This document shows positions 1-9,193 of a stretch of 64,000 bases of DNA, piece by piece. The notes under the pieces were generated by a model. The model made no database searches and was not told where the DNA came from. It saw only the letters and a list, made by a program, of their open reading frames with translations. The stretch is taken from the NCBI RefSeq assembly GCF_000519265.1, contig NZ_KI912608.1:2513313-2577312 (forward strand), read 5' to 3'. The position numbers were made by a program, and so were the translations under genes. The number at the start of each line of letters is the position of its first letter. Positions within the stretch are counted from its first letter, which is position 1. Source of the DNA: Desulfonatronum lacustre DSM 10312 (GTDB lineage Bacteria > Desulfobacterota > Desulfovibrionia > Desulfovibrionales > Desulfonatronaceae).

Positions 1-357
1 TAGGTATTGCGTTTCATAAATGCCTCCGGCATGAAAACGTTCGCCCGCGACCATCTGGTCATGGGCACGCGGAAAAGAACGTCATGTCGACTTTCACTCG
101 CGAAGGAACGGCAAAACTTTCAAGGCTTTGCCCCGTATGCGGAAGAAACGACAACCCGCTGAACGCCGAGGTAATATGGAAGTTTGGAAGAACCGCTCCG
201 AGACAACGTACTGCCTAACCGCAATCCCCCCTCCGTGGCAAGTCTTGACATGACATTTCGGGCAATTAAGGAGCCGTGTCGCTGAAGAGGCCAAAAACAG
301 GCGAAATAATGGCCCAAAACATCTTGAAAATCAACCTCACTGGAAGCAAAAATACCC
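1..357. other. Unassigned left-edge region
   Basis: I see no convincing gene here. The open frames on the minus strand (94-294, 120-563) are low-complexity translations that overlap the real gene starting at 358. A purine-rich stretch near 269-272 and the region just upstream of 358 may hold the promoter and leader of the downstream membrane protein, but no clear -35/-10 pair is visible. Confidence 0.4.
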
Positions 358-1311
358 ATGGACGTCGTGGAAATTTGGACGGCCTTGATCCGGCCTCTAC
401 TCAAGCTAACCATGTTCATCAGCTTAGGCCTGCTTGTCGGCCAGCTGATCGAGGCCCTGAACTGGACCAGGGTGGTGGCCGCCGGCGTCACGCCCTTGCT
501 GCGCCTGGGGCGGCTTTCGGACATTGCCGGAGCCAGTTTCTCCTTGGCATTTTTTTCAGGCATTTCAGCGAACTCTATGCTCGCGGACGCTTACGAACAG
601 GGCCGGATCAGTCGTCGTGAACTGATCATGAGCAACCTGTTCAACAGCCTGCCCACGTACTTTCTTCACCTGCCCAGCGTTTTTTTCATCCTGGTCCCGC
701 TGATCGGCGCCGCGGCAGGGGTCTATCTGGGGTTGACCATCGGGTCGGCCATGTTGCGGACCGTGTTCATTCTGCTGTTTTCCCGATTCTTCCTGCCCCC
801 GCCCACAGAGCGATGCGTTTCCTGCCGACTGGATGAAAAAGGCCCGGTTTCATTCAAGGATGCCATTAAGCGCACGGTCCAGCGATTCAAAAAACGCATC
901 CTTCGGGTTCTGTCCATCACCGTGCCGATTTACGTCTGCTTTTTCCTGCTCAATCGCTGGGGCGCGTTTAGAGCGGTGGAAGAATTTATGGCCCAAAACC
1001 TGGGATGGCTGTCCTGGCTTTCACCGCAGGCCGTGAGTGTCGTGATTTTCCAGATGGCCGCCGAGTTTTCCGCCGGGGCCGCCGCCGCCGGAGCGTTGCT
1101 CTCAGCGGGAAGTCTGAGCCAGAAAGAGGTCGTGCTCGCCCTCCTGGTGGGCAACATCCTCTCCTCGCCCATGCGGGCCGTGCGGCACCAGTTCCCGTAC
1201 TACGCCGGAATCTTCAAACCGGCCCTGGCCGCGAAACTGATCTTCTGGAACCAGGGATTGCGGATAATCAGCCTGATCCTCGTGGGCGCGGCCTATTCCG
1301 TATTGGTCTGA
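358..1311 (+). CDS. Nucleoside-recognition (Gate) domain membrane protein
   Basis: A 317-residue polytopic membrane protein. The N-terminal segment with PLLKLTMFISLGLLVG and the repeated SAGAAAAGALL-type hydrophobic stretches match the Gate/nucleoside-recognition family (PF07670, related to spore maturation proteins and the core of nucleoside transporters). The motif SFSLAFFSGISANSMLADAY after the first helices is typical of the stand-alone bacterial members found in Desulfovibrionales. About seven hydrophobic segments can be counted, with a charged cytoplasmic loop around residues 145-185 containing a CxxC pair (CVSC). Substrate is unknown; such proteins are predicted inner-membrane transporters or gates. 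It converges with the small zinc-ribbon gene at 1332. Confidence 0.75.
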   Translation: MDVVEIWTALIRPLLKLTMFISLGLLVGQLIEALNWTRVVAAGVTPLLRLGRLSDIAGASFSLAFFSGISANSMLADAYEQGRISRRELIMSNLFNSLPTYFLHLPSVFFILVPLIGAAAGVYLGLTIGSAMLRTVFILLFSRFFLPPPTERCVSCRLDEKGPVSFKDAIKRTVQRFKKRILRVLSITVPIYVCFFLLNRWGAFRAVEEFMAQNLGWLSWLSPQAVSVVIFQMAAEFSAGAAAAGALLSAGSLSQKEVVLALLVGNILSSPMRAVRHQFPYYAGIFKPALAAKLIFWNQGLRIISLILVGAAYSVLV

Positions 1312-1331
1312 GCCGTCGTCTTTTGCTTTGC

Positions 1332-1550
1332 TCAGGTGTCGATCAGGTTCTGCCCTTTCAAAGAGAGCCGCTCGTTCAGGGAGTCGATCCGCTCCTGAAG
1401 AGACGCCCGCCGAACCGGACTGGCTTCCTGATACAACTGCTTGAGCAAGTAGTTGCGGCAGTGGAACAGGGTGTGCCGTTCATCCGGCCGGTGGACCATC
1501 TTGCCGCAAACCGGACAGGCGCGAATATCGGATTGGCGAAGTGGAGACAT
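1332..1550 (-). CDS. Small zinc-ribbon protein
   Basis: A 72-residue protein with an N-terminal metal-binding signature: CPVC at residues 12-15 followed by His and Cys about 15-20 residues later (HTLFHC). The rest is a charged amphipathic helix (SLQERIDSLNERLSLKG). No named family is recognised. Its ATG overlaps the TGA of the upstream receiver-TPR gene by one base (TGATG), so the two are translationally coupled and probably act in the same pathway. It may be a small regulatory or scaffold protein; that is inference. Confidence 0.6.
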   Translation of the reverse strand: MSPLRQSDIRACPVCGKMVHRPDERHTLFHCRNYLLKQLYQEASPVRRASLQERIDSLNERLSLKGQNLIDT

Positions 1551-2743
1551 CAGTCGTTCGCGATTTTATCGAGTGTTTTGTTATCAGCCGCCACTGGAGC
1601 GTTTTTGTCGTCGTTCCATTCCACCTTGGTGAAGAGCCGATACAAGTCCTGGGCCTCGGAATGGTCTTTATTCAACTGTAAACATTTGCGAATACTGAGC
1701 AAGGCGTCATCAAACCGCTTCGCGAACATTTGGGCCTTGGCCAGATTGTAATAGATGTTCTCGTCTTTCGGAGATAACTTGAGAGCGTTGATATAGGCAT
1801 GAACCGCCTCGACGTACATTCTCTTGTGACGCAGTTCAATACCCAGGGTGTTGTAGGCGTTGGGGGCGTGAATGTCGTACTTGGTGATCTTGGCGAAAAT
1901 ACGTTTGACCTCGGCGAACTGATCCAGGCGGGCGTATTCATCAGCGGCTTTTTGCAGATAGATCTGATAATTCTTCATGTCCTCCCGACCACGATACGCT
2001 TCGGCAAGACCTTCGTACGCCTTGATAAACAAATTGTTTAATCGGAGAGCATTGTTGAAGGCGACAATAGCCTTGCCGAACTTGCGATCCAGCAGATACT
2101 GCATGCCCATGTCGAAATACTTCCGGGCTTCATCGTTCTCGTCGTTGGTGTTTCCGGCGACGATCTCCTCGAATTCCTGGATGGCCGCATCGTAGTCGCC
2201 CTTCGCAAGGCTTTCCTGGCCTTGCGACAACAGCTCTTCGCTCACCTGGATAGCGTCTGCCTCCGGCTTGACTTTGGCATGGCGTATGAGCGTCTCCAGC
2301 GTATAAGGACGGATGATGAAACCCGTACACCCTGCCGTGATGGCGTCGATGACGAAACCTTCGTCGGAAACATCCGAAATGACGATCATGTTCAGAGGGG
2401 TGCCGCGCAGGTATTTCCGAATCTGAAAGATCAACTCGTGCAGAGGACAGCCGGAGACCGAAGAATCGAGGATGATTGTCTGAATGGAGTTGTGCCGGAT
2501 GAAGTCCAGAACCGCTCCTGCCGAGGTCAGCCGACAGCTCATAACCAGCCCGATCTTACGCAAGTTTTCCCGATCATGCTCATAATTTACGTCACTGGAC
2601 GTGGCGATGACGTATGCGGGCAGCAGGCTTCCAGGCGCGCCGCCGGACGGAACCGTGGGCATCGAAACCGACGGCTTGGTCGGCTGAGCCGACGATCTGC
2701 TCATGGCCGGAGAGGAAGGTGAGGACGGGGTGGACTTTTGCAT
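1550..2743 (-). CDS. Receiver-like domain + TPR repeat protein
   Basis: A 397-residue protein starting at the ATG at 2743 (an upstream TTG at 2755 is in frame but less likely). After a Ser/Pro-rich disordered leader of about 40 residues comes a response-regulator-like fold with TIILDSS holding the phosphoacceptor-type Asp near residue 93, while the usual Lys of the KP motif is Arg (IIRPYT). From about residue 170 onward there are several TPR units (ARKYFDMGMQYLLDRKFGKAI, FIKAYEGLAEAYRG, PNAYNTLGIELRHKRMYVEA, ENIYYNLAKAQMFAKRFDDA). This architecture is common in delta-proteobacterial cytoplasmic signalling proteins that bind partners rather than DNA. Partner and input kinase are not in the window. 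Confidence 0.8.
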   Translation of the reverse strand: MQKSTPSSPSSPAMSRSSAQPTKPSVSMPTVPSGGAPGSLLPAYVIATSSDVNYEHDRENLRKIGLVMSCRLTSAGAVLDFIRHNSIQTIILDSSVSGCPLHELIFQIRKYLRGTPLNMIVISDVSDEGFVIDAITAGCTGFIIRPYTLETLIRHAKVKPEADAIQVSEELLSQGQESLAKGDYDAAIQEFEEIVAGNTNDENDEARKYFDMGMQYLLDRKFGKAIVAFNNALRLNNLFIKAYEGLAEAYRGREDMKNYQIYLQKAADEYARLDQFAEVKRIFAKITKYDIHAPNAYNTLGIELRHKRMYVEAVHAYINALKLSPKDENIYYNLAKAQMFAKRFDDALLSIRKCLQLNKDHSEAQDLYRLFTKVEWNDDKNAPVAADNKTLDKIAND

Positions 2744-2925
2744 CGACGGAACCAAGCACGCTCCAGATGTTTAGGCGTTTCGTTCTCCGTAGCCGGGGCG
2801 CACTCTGAAATCAAGAGGCACTCGCGTCCCACGCAGGGCCATTTTGTTCTCTGGAAAATATCCATACTTTCAGAGTGGTAGATTGCAGGGTGTTCAAAGG
2901 GAACCTCCATGGGTGGGCCAGCAAT
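2744..2925. other. Intergenic gap before repeat A1
   Basis: About 180 bases between the receiver-TPR gene and the hexamer element. No gene or obvious terminator recognised; small open frames crossing it are shadows. Confidence 0.3.
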
Positions 2926-3012
2926 CATCGAAGTCGAAATCGCCATCGAAATCGGAATGTTGCCAGAAATCGATTTCGATCAAGATTTCGATTTCGATTT
3001 CGATACCGATCC
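2926..3012. repeat. Hexamer inverted-array element A1
   Basis: The left arm holds diverged copies of ATCGAA, the right arm copies of TTCGAT, separated by a short core (GAAATCGGAA, six variable bases, then CAGAAATCGATTTCGAT). The same core appears in the element at 37568. The two arms are reverse complements, so the element can fold into a long hairpin. The right arm is translated as the C-terminus of the minus-strand glycosyltransferase, where it encodes alternating Ser and Lys. Confidence 0.85.
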
Positions 3013-3720
3013 AGAGCGCCCGTGGTTCGAAAACAAAATTGCCCTGGCGTCCCTCGACGCCAAACATATTCGAGTGGCCGCGTCGTGGGGCAGCAGATTT
3101 CGCTGGACGAGTTGCCGCAGACCCGCTTCATCGTCCACATCGGACCAGGGTCCCAAAAGACGCGGCTCCAGGCCGCTTCGAAGCAGGGCCGCCCGGCACT
3201 CGGCAAGAACCCTCGGCGTACTCCAGGGGACGGTGGTGAACAGGCCGGGTCGAAAAGCCCGCCGAGCCCACCCGAGCAGATAAAAACCGCCGTCCCGGGC
3301 CGGGCCGAGGACGACCTCACGGCGGTCCAAAATCCGGAACGCCTCGACCAGCAGGCTTCCGGGCAAATCCGGCAGGTCGCTTCCGATGAGCACCACCCGG
3401 TCGTGTCCCGCCTCGAAGGCCCGGAAAAAAGCGTCGTCCATTCTCGCGCCGAGGTCAGGTCCGACCTGGGGCTGGAACCAGCGCTCACTTCCCAGCCACG
3501 CCGCGAAATCCGCCCGCATGTCCCAGGGGGCAATGCTCAGCAGAACGCGTCCCTCCAAGGCGTCCACGGTACGCAAGACGTCCTGGACAAAGCACCGATA
3601 CAAGGCAGCGGCGTTCTCCGCTCCCAATGTCGCGACCAAGCGGGTCTTCACCCGCCCGGGTTGCGGATGCTTGATCATCACGACCACGCAGTCCGAAAGG
3701 GCGGCTGTTGAAAGGTTCAT
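2980..3720 (-). CDS. TIGR04282-family glycosyltransferase-A-fold protein (DUF2064)
   Basis: A 246-residue GT-A-fold nucleotidyl/glycosyl transferase-like protein of the DUF2064/TIGR04282 family. Diagnostic stretches are KHPQPGRVKTRL near the N-terminus (nucleotide-binding loop), VLIGSDLPDLPG, and LGPARDGGFYLLG. It overlaps the upstream TIGR04283 gene by four bases (ATGA), the usual pairing of these two families; a radical-SAM partner often found with them is absent here. The last dozen residues read SGSVSKSKSKS and are encoded by repeat element A1, so the native C-terminus has probably been replaced or extended by the element. Exact substrate unknown. Confidence 0.8.
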   Translation of the reverse strand: MNLSTAALSDCVVVMIKHPQPGRVKTRLVATLGAENAAALYRCFVQDVLRTVDALEGRVLLSIAPWDMRADFAAWLGSERWFQPQVGPDLGARMDDAFFRAFEAGHDRVVLIGSDLPDLPGSLLVEAFRILDRREVVLGPARDGGFYLLGWARRAFRPGLFTTVPWSTPRVLAECRAALLRSGLEPRLLGPWSDVDDEAGLRQLVQRNLLPHDAATRICLASRDARAILFSNHGRSGSVSKSKSKS

Positions 3721-4448
3721 GAGGGCGGGAAAGGGCGCGCGCCTGAATCGAGGGACTCGGCGGTGGGATAAAATCGCCGCAACCTCGCGGGAGACGCGCC
3801 GAAGTGATAGAGGAGCCGAACGCCCCAGTTACGCAGGGTGCAGTTCCAGACACCTTCCTGTTCCCAGCGCCGGGCCGAAGTAAGCGCGGCCTCGCGAAGC
3901 AGAACCACGGGCCATCTCTTGCGCCGAACCCGGCGCATCAGTTCCAGATCCTCCATCAAGGGAATGTCCGCGTATCCGCCCAGTTCCTCAAAGGCCGCAC
4001 GACGCAAAAAAATGGCCTGGTCGCCATATGGAACCCTGGTCAGCCTGGTGCGCAGATTCGCCGCGGCGGCGATCAAGCCCAGGGCCGGACGGGGCGAGTC
4101 GATGGCCAGCCTGAAGGCCCCGCCCACGAGCCGGAGATTTCGGAGTGCCTGAAAAATCAGCGTATCAGCGCCGGGCGGCAGACGGGTGTCCGCGTGCAGG
4201 AAGAGCAGCACGTCGCCGCGCGCCTGGGCGGCCCCGGCGTTCATCTGCCGCGCCCGCCCTGCATCCGAGCCGATCCGGATCACGTCCCGGCCTTGCAGGG
4301 CGACCAGGGTGCGCTGCTCCGAATCGCCGTCCACGACCAGGATTTCCGCCGTTTCCCTCAGGGCGCGGGAGGTTAAATGGTCCACCAGGGACGTGATGCC
4401 CCGCTCCTCCCGAAAGGCGGGAATGATCACGGACAGCCGGACGTTCAC
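3717..4448 (-). CDS. TIGR04283-family glycosyltransferase 2
   Basis: A 243-residue family-2 glycosyltransferase. It opens with RLSVIIPAFREE, followed by ILVVDGDSEQRT and LFLHADTRLPPGAD, the DxD-type nucleotide-sugar site, and ends with the WEQEGVWNCTLRNW region characteristic of TIGR04283. The start is GTG at 4448, three bases after the stop of the Lon-like gene, with GGGGA about 7 bases upstream as ribosome-binding site. It forms an overlapping pair with the TIGR04282 gene; together they are likely to make or modify a sugar-linked small molecule or lipid. Confidence 0.82.
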   Translation of the reverse strand: MNVRLSVIIPAFREERGITSLVDHLTSRALRETAEILVVDGDSEQRTLVALQGRDVIRIGSDAGRARQMNAGAAQARGDVLLFLHADTRLPPGADTLIFQALRNLRLVGGAFRLAIDSPRPALGLIAAAANLRTRLTRVPYGDQAIFLRRAAFEELGGYADIPLMEDLELMRRVRRKRWPVVLLREAALTSARRWEQEGVWNCTLRNWGVRLLYHFGASPARLRRFYPTAESLDSGARPFPPS

Positions 4449-4451
4449 GAA

Positions 4452-6938
4452 TTATCCCCGAGGTCGCCGTCCTTTGACTTCGGCGGAGAGCGGCGCCGCA
4501 ATGGCCTTCTTCGCCTTGGGCGACGCCCGACGCGGCTTTCGCGACGAGGAATCCCGTGTGGCCAACTCTTCCAGTTCCTTGAGCCGGTCATCCGCGAAGC
4601 GGTACAAGCTGCCCGCGGAGAAGGAACCGTTTTTCAGCCGCCGCCCGGCCGGCAGCCCGGTCAGAATCTCCAAAGCCTCTTCAATGCAGCAGACCGGATA
4701 AATATGGAATCGTCCTTCCTCCACGGCCTGGATCACGTCCTGTTTGAGCATCAGGTGAACCACGTTGTCCTCGGGCAGAATCACTCCCTGGCTGCCGGTC
4801 AGACCGCGACGGCGGCAGACCTCGAAAAAACCCTCCACCTTGCGCGTCACCCCGCCCACGGCCATGATCGCCCCGGATTGACTGACTGCGCCGGTGAAAG
4901 CCAGGGCCAGGTTGTTCGGACGACCGGAAAGGGCCGAGATCAGCGCGGCCAGTTCCGCGCCCGAAGCGGAGTCGCCGTCCACCTGGGCGTAACTTTGCTC
5001 GAAACAGAGGCTGGCGGTGAGGACCACGGGCTTGTTCTGGGCAAAGAGCTTGAGCAGGTAACTTTTGAGAATCATCATGCCCTTGGTGTGGATCGGTCCG
5101 CCGAGTTCGGCTTCCCGCTCCAGGTCGATGATCCCGCCGTGTCCGACGCCGACGCTGCACGAAATCTGATGCGGCAGCCCCATCTCGTAGTCCCCCAGGA
5201 ACGAGACGGACAGACCGTTGGCCTGGCCCACGGCGCTGCCGGTGGTGGCAACCTTGATCAACTGCCGGTCGTACTCGGACAAAAATTCCTCTTCGTACAG
5301 ATTGGCCCGGTAGTTGCGGGCCTCCCAGGCTTCCTCCAGGGTTCGCCTGTCGACCATGGCGGCTTGGCGCATGGTTCCCATGGCCGAGGCCTCGATCATC
5401 AGTTCGCGGACGATGGGCAAACGCAGGGACAACTTCTTTTGGTCCTCGGCCAGCCTGGAAGCGAAGTCCACCAGCCAGGCCAGGGCGTCCCGGTCGAACG
5501 GCAGCAGTTCGTCCTCCCGGATCATCCGGCCCATGGTCTGAACGTACTTGTGAATGGAATCCGCGTCCCGGGTCACGGTGTCCTGAATCTGCCCCTTGAT
5601 CTTGAACAGCTTGGGGAACCGGTCGTCGTAGGCCAGGAGCAGGTCGTAGGCCTCGTCCGTGCCCACGAGAATCACCTTCACGTCCAGGGCGATGGGTTCC
5701 GGAGTGATGGTCTTGGTACGGATCGTTTCGTGATGATCACCCGGGTCTTCGATGCGAATCTGCATGGAGCGCAGTGCCCGCAAAAGACCTTCCCAGGCCT
5801 GGGGATGCTGGAGAACGTCTTCGATGTGCAGGACCAGAAACCCGCCGTTGGCCCGGTGCAAGGCGCCGGGCTTGAGCAGGGAAAAGTCGGTGAACAGGGC
5901 CCCCCATTCAGCCTCGCGCTCGATGCAGCCCAGAAGGTTGAAGAACGTAGGATTGTCCTCGACGATGATCGGCGCTCCGCTTAAACGGCTGTTGTCCACG
6001 AACAGATTGACCATATACCGATCGAAAAAGCCTTCGTTGGAGGCCATGGCTTCCGGCCCTCCGCCCTGGGGCCCCGGCTCCTTCGGCTTGAACTGATCCA
6101 GGTTGTCCAGCAGGTCCCCTCGCAATGCCGTCAAGAAGGCATGGAGGCGTTCGTGCTCGACATGTTGAGCGATGAAAGGCTCCAGGGCTTCGACCAGCAC
6201 CTGTTCCAGCACGTCTCGCTCCAAATTGCGTTCCGCCTCCCGCAAATCCTGCTCACGGGCGTTGATCTGGCGCAGCAGGCCGAGCATCGCGTCCAAGGTT
6301 TGATCGCCTTCGTTGCGCAGCTTCAACCGCACCCCCGATTCCAGCTTCTCCACGTCGCCGCTGTTCAAAACCTTCCCGTCCACGACGGGAAACAGGTTGA
6401 CGTTGCCCTGCTCGTCGAAGGAGAGGTTGAACCCGTGTCCGTCGGCCTGTTCCTCCATCTGGAGAATCAACTCCTCCTTGGAGTTTTGGAACTGGCGGAC
6501 CAGTTTTTCCTTTTGCCGTAAATACTGGTCCTGGCTGAAACGGTTCGGCACCTCGTCACGGATGCGATGCACCACGGCGGTCAGCTCGGTCTTGAACGTC
6601 TTGGCCGCGCCGGGGGCCAGGGAGACGGCCAGAGGACGATCCGGATCCTCGAAGTTGAAGACGTAGACCCAATCCGGCGGGGTCGGCCGTTGCGCGGCGC
6701 GCGGGGTCAGGTAGTTCTGAACGAGATAGGTCCGCCCGAGTTGCGGCTCACCGACAACGAAGATATTGTATTCCTTTTTGGGGATGTTCAGGCCCAACTC
6801 CAGGGCGTGCAAGGCCCTGGGCTGCATGGGCGGAGCCGGGTCCTCGCGGGGGATCTGGGTGCTGTCGGCGTAGCCGATGTGCTCGGGGTCGAGCCGCGCG
6901 CGCAGACTTTGGGAAGGCAATGCTTTAGGTATGGACAT
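4452..6938 (-). CDS. Lon-like ATP-dependent protease (AAA_32/LonB-type)
   Basis: An 828-residue cytoplasmic protease when started at the ATG at 6938 (a GTG at 7058 would add 40 non-conserved residues). The nucleotide loop is the family-typical VGEPQLGRT at residues 62-70. A long coiled-coil insertion lies around residues 140-260, then the second half of the AAA module (PIIVEDNPTFFNLLG, NGGFLVLHIEDVL). The C-terminal proteolytic domain has the GDSAS serine signature at about 655-659 and the dyad Lys in TRKVEG near 700. Such proteins lack the Lon N-domain and are thought to degrade specific substrates. A lysine/arginine-rich tail ends the protein. It is probably the first gene of an operon with the two glycosyltransferases, as only 3 bases separate them. 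Confidence 0.88.
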   Translation of the reverse strand: MSIPKALPSQSLRARLDPEHIGYADSTQIPREDPAPPMQPRALHALELGLNIPKKEYNIFVVGEPQLGRTYLVQNYLTPRAAQRPTPPDWVYVFNFEDPDRPLAVSLAPGAAKTFKTELTAVVHRIRDEVPNRFSQDQYLRQKEKLVRQFQNSKEELILQMEEQADGHGFNLSFDEQGNVNLFPVVDGKVLNSGDVEKLESGVRLKLRNEGDQTLDAMLGLLRQINAREQDLREAERNLERDVLEQVLVEALEPFIAQHVEHERLHAFLTALRGDLLDNLDQFKPKEPGPQGGGPEAMASNEGFFDRYMVNLFVDNSRLSGAPIIVEDNPTFFNLLGCIEREAEWGALFTDFSLLKPGALHRANGGFLVLHIEDVLQHPQAWEGLLRALRSMQIRIEDPGDHHETIRTKTITPEPIALDVKVILVGTDEAYDLLLAYDDRFPKLFKIKGQIQDTVTRDADSIHKYVQTMGRMIREDELLPFDRDALAWLVDFASRLAEDQKKLSLRLPIVRELMIEASAMGTMRQAAMVDRRTLEEAWEARNYRANLYEEEFLSEYDRQLIKVATTGSAVGQANGLSVSFLGDYEMGLPHQISCSVGVGHGGIIDLEREAELGGPIHTKGMMILKSYLLKLFAQNKPVVLTASLCFEQSYAQVDGDSASGAELAALISALSGRPNNLALAFTGAVSQSGAIMAVGGVTRKVEGFFEVCRRRGLTGSQGVILPEDNVVHLMLKQDVIQAVEEGRFHIYPVCCIEEALEILTGLPAGRRLKNGSFSAGSLYRFADDRLKELEELATRDSSSRKPRRASPKAKKAIAAPLSAEVKGRRPRG

Positions 6939-7365
6939 GACGAATTCCGGTTTCCTCCAAACGATTCCAGTGATTTCTATTGTTTTCAGGGAATACCCGC
7001 GCTCCCCGGCGAACGGTGGCGGACGGGACGACATTCGGCCGTCCGTCGCCTCGGCCACTGCGCCGTGTCGGGCAAGAAGGATTCCTATTCGCTTCCAGGA
7101 AACTTGTCATCCCGCCACGAGGCCCGCCGCCCACGGGGCAGGCCATTGAAAGCCGGCGACACGAAGAGATGCTTTCACGAAGGCGGCCACGTTGTTTTTT
7201 TTCGCCGACCTCGTTGACTTGCTCCGGAGCGCTGTGATAGACGCCGTGGGCATGTGAATGTTTGCACGAAGAGACGGGGCGGACGAAAAATTTTTCCTTC
7301 CGAAGCGGAATCGTATCGATCCGGCGAAAACGCACGACACTCACACCAAAGAGCCGAACATAAAG
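6939..7365. other. Divergent intergenic region, Lon-like / atp genes
   Basis: About 430 bases carrying outward-facing promoters for the Lon-like gene (minus) and the ATP synthase F0 genes (plus). Frames extending the two genes into it are not conserved in character. I found no clear operator or riboswitch. Confidence 0.4.
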
Positions 7366-7641
7366 ATGTTTTTTCGATCCAAGTCCAAGTACAAAGACCT
7401 GATGCAGCCGTTCTCCCAGGCCGGTCTTTTGGGCATCCACCTCGTCGCGTCGACGTTCGTGGGTGCGCTCATCGGGTGGTACCTGGACAAATGGTTGGAC
7501 ACCAAACCCACGCTGTTTCTGCTTTTCTTGGTTTTCGGGATCATCGCCGGCTTCAAGAACATGTACATGGAAACCAAGAAAATTCAGAGGGAGTTGGACA
7601 AGCAGGATGCGGCCGCTCGACAGAACAAACCACAAGATTGA
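7366..7641 (+). CDS. atpZ: AtpZ/AtpI-like F0F1-ATPase accessory protein
   Basis: A 91-residue protein with two transmembrane helices (GIHLVASTFVGALIGWYLD and TLFLLFLVFGIIAGFKNMY) matching the small F0F1-ATPase subunit family PF09527. The ATG at 7366 is chosen because residues upstream of it in the same frame are charged and unlike the family. Members help assemble the c-ring and may carry divalent cations. The 3' end overlaps atpI by 35 bases. Confidence 0.78.
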   Translation: MFFRSKSKYKDLMQPFSQAGLLGIHLVASTFVGALIGWYLDKWLDTKPTLFLLFLVFGIIAGFKNMYMETKKIQRELDKQDAAARQNKPQD

Positions 7642-8038
7642 GGCCTTTTTACGGCGCAATGGTTTCTACCTGGACGACGTACGCATTCTGATTCGCAATC
7701 AGCTGTATTTTCTGTTTTTAGGGTGCGCCCTGATGGCCTTCTCCGGGCTGGCCCCATGGGCTCTGGCCTTTGGCGCGGGGTGCGCGCTCAGCACGATGAA
7801 CTTCTGGATGCTGGCAAAAGGGTTGCAATCCATCGTTCATCGCCCTGACGGCGCCGTCGCCGTCTCGCTGATTCGATTCTACGGACGACTTGCGTTGACC
7901 GGCGTGACGCTGTTCGGATTGATCGCCTGGGCGGGCCTGCCCCTGGCGGCCCTGATCGTCGGGCTTTCGACGGTCGTTGTGAATATTCTGTTCTGGGGCG
8001 TGTTCCGGTTTCACCGGCAAAAAGTGAAGGAGGCTTGA
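7607..8038 (+). CDS. atpI: ATP synthase subunit I
   Basis: About 143 residues with four hydrophobic helices ([80 protein letters not shown]), the pattern of the AtpI family PF03899, an assembly chaperone for the c-ring. The ATG at 7607 follows AGCAGG and lies inside atpZ; this overlap suggests translational coupling. The NFWMLAKGL motif is typical of deltaproteobacterial AtpI. Confidence 0.75.
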   Translation: MRPLDRTNHKIEAFLRRNGFYLDDVRILIRNQLYFLFLGCALMAFSGLAPWALAFGAGCALSTMNFWMLAKGLQSIVHRPDGAVAVSLIRFYGRLALTGVTLFGLIAWAGLPLAALIVGLSTVVVNILFWGVFRFHRQKVKEA

Positions 8039-8043
8039 CCAAA

Positions 8044-8736
8044 ATGGCTGGAGACATTCAATACGTTCTAATTTTGAAAGAAGGCCTGGATGCGGTGGGG
8101 ATAAACTTTCCCAAGGAGTACATTCACATCGTGTACTCGTGGGTCATTATCGCCGTGCTGATTTTTCTGGGCTGGCTTGCCACCAGGAGGCTCACCCTCG
8201 TCCCGGGAAAAAGTCAAAACGTCTGGGAGACACTGATCGGCGGCATGGAAGATTTCGTCGTCCAGAACATGGGCGAGGCAGGCCGCAAGGTGTTCCCCGT
8301 GCTCTTTACCCTGTTCATCTACATCCTCTTCATGAACCTCACCGGCCTGATCCCCGGCGCGGACGCCCCCACGGCCAACATCAACACCAACGTGGGCATG
8401 GCCATCTTCGTCTTCCTTTACTACAACTACTGGGGTTTCAAACTCCACGGCCTGCACTATATCAAGCACTTCACCGGCCCGTTCTGGTGGCTGGCGCCCA
8501 TGATGCTGCCCATTGAAATTATCAGCCACTTGGCCCGCCCGCTTTCGCTCACCCTGCGACTTTTCGGAAACATCCGCGGCGAGGAAATCGTCATCGCCCT
8601 GATGTTTTTCCTGGCACCCGTACTCGGTTCCCTGCCCATCTTCATGCTCTTCGTGTTGATGAAGACCATGCAGGCCTTCATCTTCTTCATGCTCTCCCTG
8701 ATGTACCTCAAGGGAGCCTTTGAAGAAGCCCACTAA
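8044..8736 (+). CDS. atpB: ATP synthase F0 subunit a
   Basis: A 230-residue inner-membrane stator subunit forming the two half-channels for ion flow through F0. The conserved helix [16 protein letters not shown] contains the essential Arg facing the c-ring, preceded by [11 protein letters not shown] and followed by the terminal [19 protein letters not shown]. Start is ATG at 8044, about 10 bases after AAGGAGG, rather than the TTG at 8035 that overlaps the atpI stop. The order atpZ-atpI-atpB-atpE without the F1 genes shows that the synthase is split between two loci. Confidence 0.95.
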   Translation: MAGDIQYVLILKEGLDAVGINFPKEYIHIVYSWVIIAVLIFLGWLATRRLTLVPGKSQNVWETLIGGMEDFVVQNMGEAGRKVFPVLFTLFIYILFMNLTGLIPGADAPTANINTNVGMAIFVFLYYNYWGFKLHGLHYIKHFTGPFWWLAPMMLPIEIISHLARPLSLTLRLFGNIRGEEIVIALMFFLAPVLGSLPIFMLFVLMKTMQAFIFFMLSLMYLKGAFEEAH

Positions 8737-8805
8737 ACACCTCTCGGGGGAAATGGTCATTTGACCAACAACTATAACACTCTCTTTTAAGGAGGACGTA
8801 GTCCA

Positions 8806-9129
8806 ATGCGCAAACTGTTTTTGATCGCCCTGAACACCGTGGCCCTGATGGGTTTGGCTTCCGTTGCCTTTGCCGCCGATGTGGCTCCCGGCACCATCTC
8901 CATGATCGCCATGGCCACCGCCCTGGGTATGGCCATTGCCGCCTTCGGCTGCGGTATCGCTCAAGGTATGGGCCTGAAGGCGGCCTGCGAAGGCACCGCC
9001 CGCAACCCCGAAGCCAGCGGCAAGATCACCGTGACCCTGCTCTTGGGTATGGCCTTCATCGAGTCCCTGGCCATTTACGCCCTGGTCGTGAACCTGATTC
9101 TGCTGTTCGCCAACCCCTTCATCGGCTAA
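8806..9129 (+). CDS. atpE: ATP synthase F0 subunit c with leader peptide
   Basis: A 107-residue proteolipid. Residues 1-23 form a leader-like segment ([14 protein letters not shown]... ending AFA), giving a mature form of about 84 residues, which is the usual c-subunit size. The hairpin follows: helix 1 with GIAQG (Q53), polar loop ARNPEA, helix 2 with the ion-binding Glu86 in FIESLAIY. Gln53, Ser87 and Tyr91 match positions seen in sodium-binding rings, but the Thr next to the Ser is Leu here, so proton versus sodium use cannot be decided. An AAGGAGG site lies 10 bases before the ATG. A strong terminator follows. Confidence 0.93.
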   Translation: MRKLFLIALNTVALMGLASVAFAADVAPGTISMIAMATALGMAIAAFGCGIAQGMGLKAACEGTARNPEASGKITVTLLLGMAFIESLAIYALVVNLILLFANPFIG

Positions 9130-9156
9130 CACGGCACATTTCTTCACTCGAAGAAC

Positions 9157-9193
9157 AAAAAAGACCGCTCTCGACAAGAGGGCGGTCTTTTTT
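9157..9193 (+). terminator. Rho-independent terminator after atpE
   Basis: AAAAGACCGCTCTC, a short loop, then GAGGGCGGTCTTTTTT forms a GC-rich stem followed by a run of six T. It closes the atpZIBE operon. Confidence 0.9.

Noticed and set aside
2926-3012. Hexamer array as CRISPR or as coding repeat protein
   Set aside because: No spacers between units, and the arms are reverse complements; all long frames through them are low-complexity translations.
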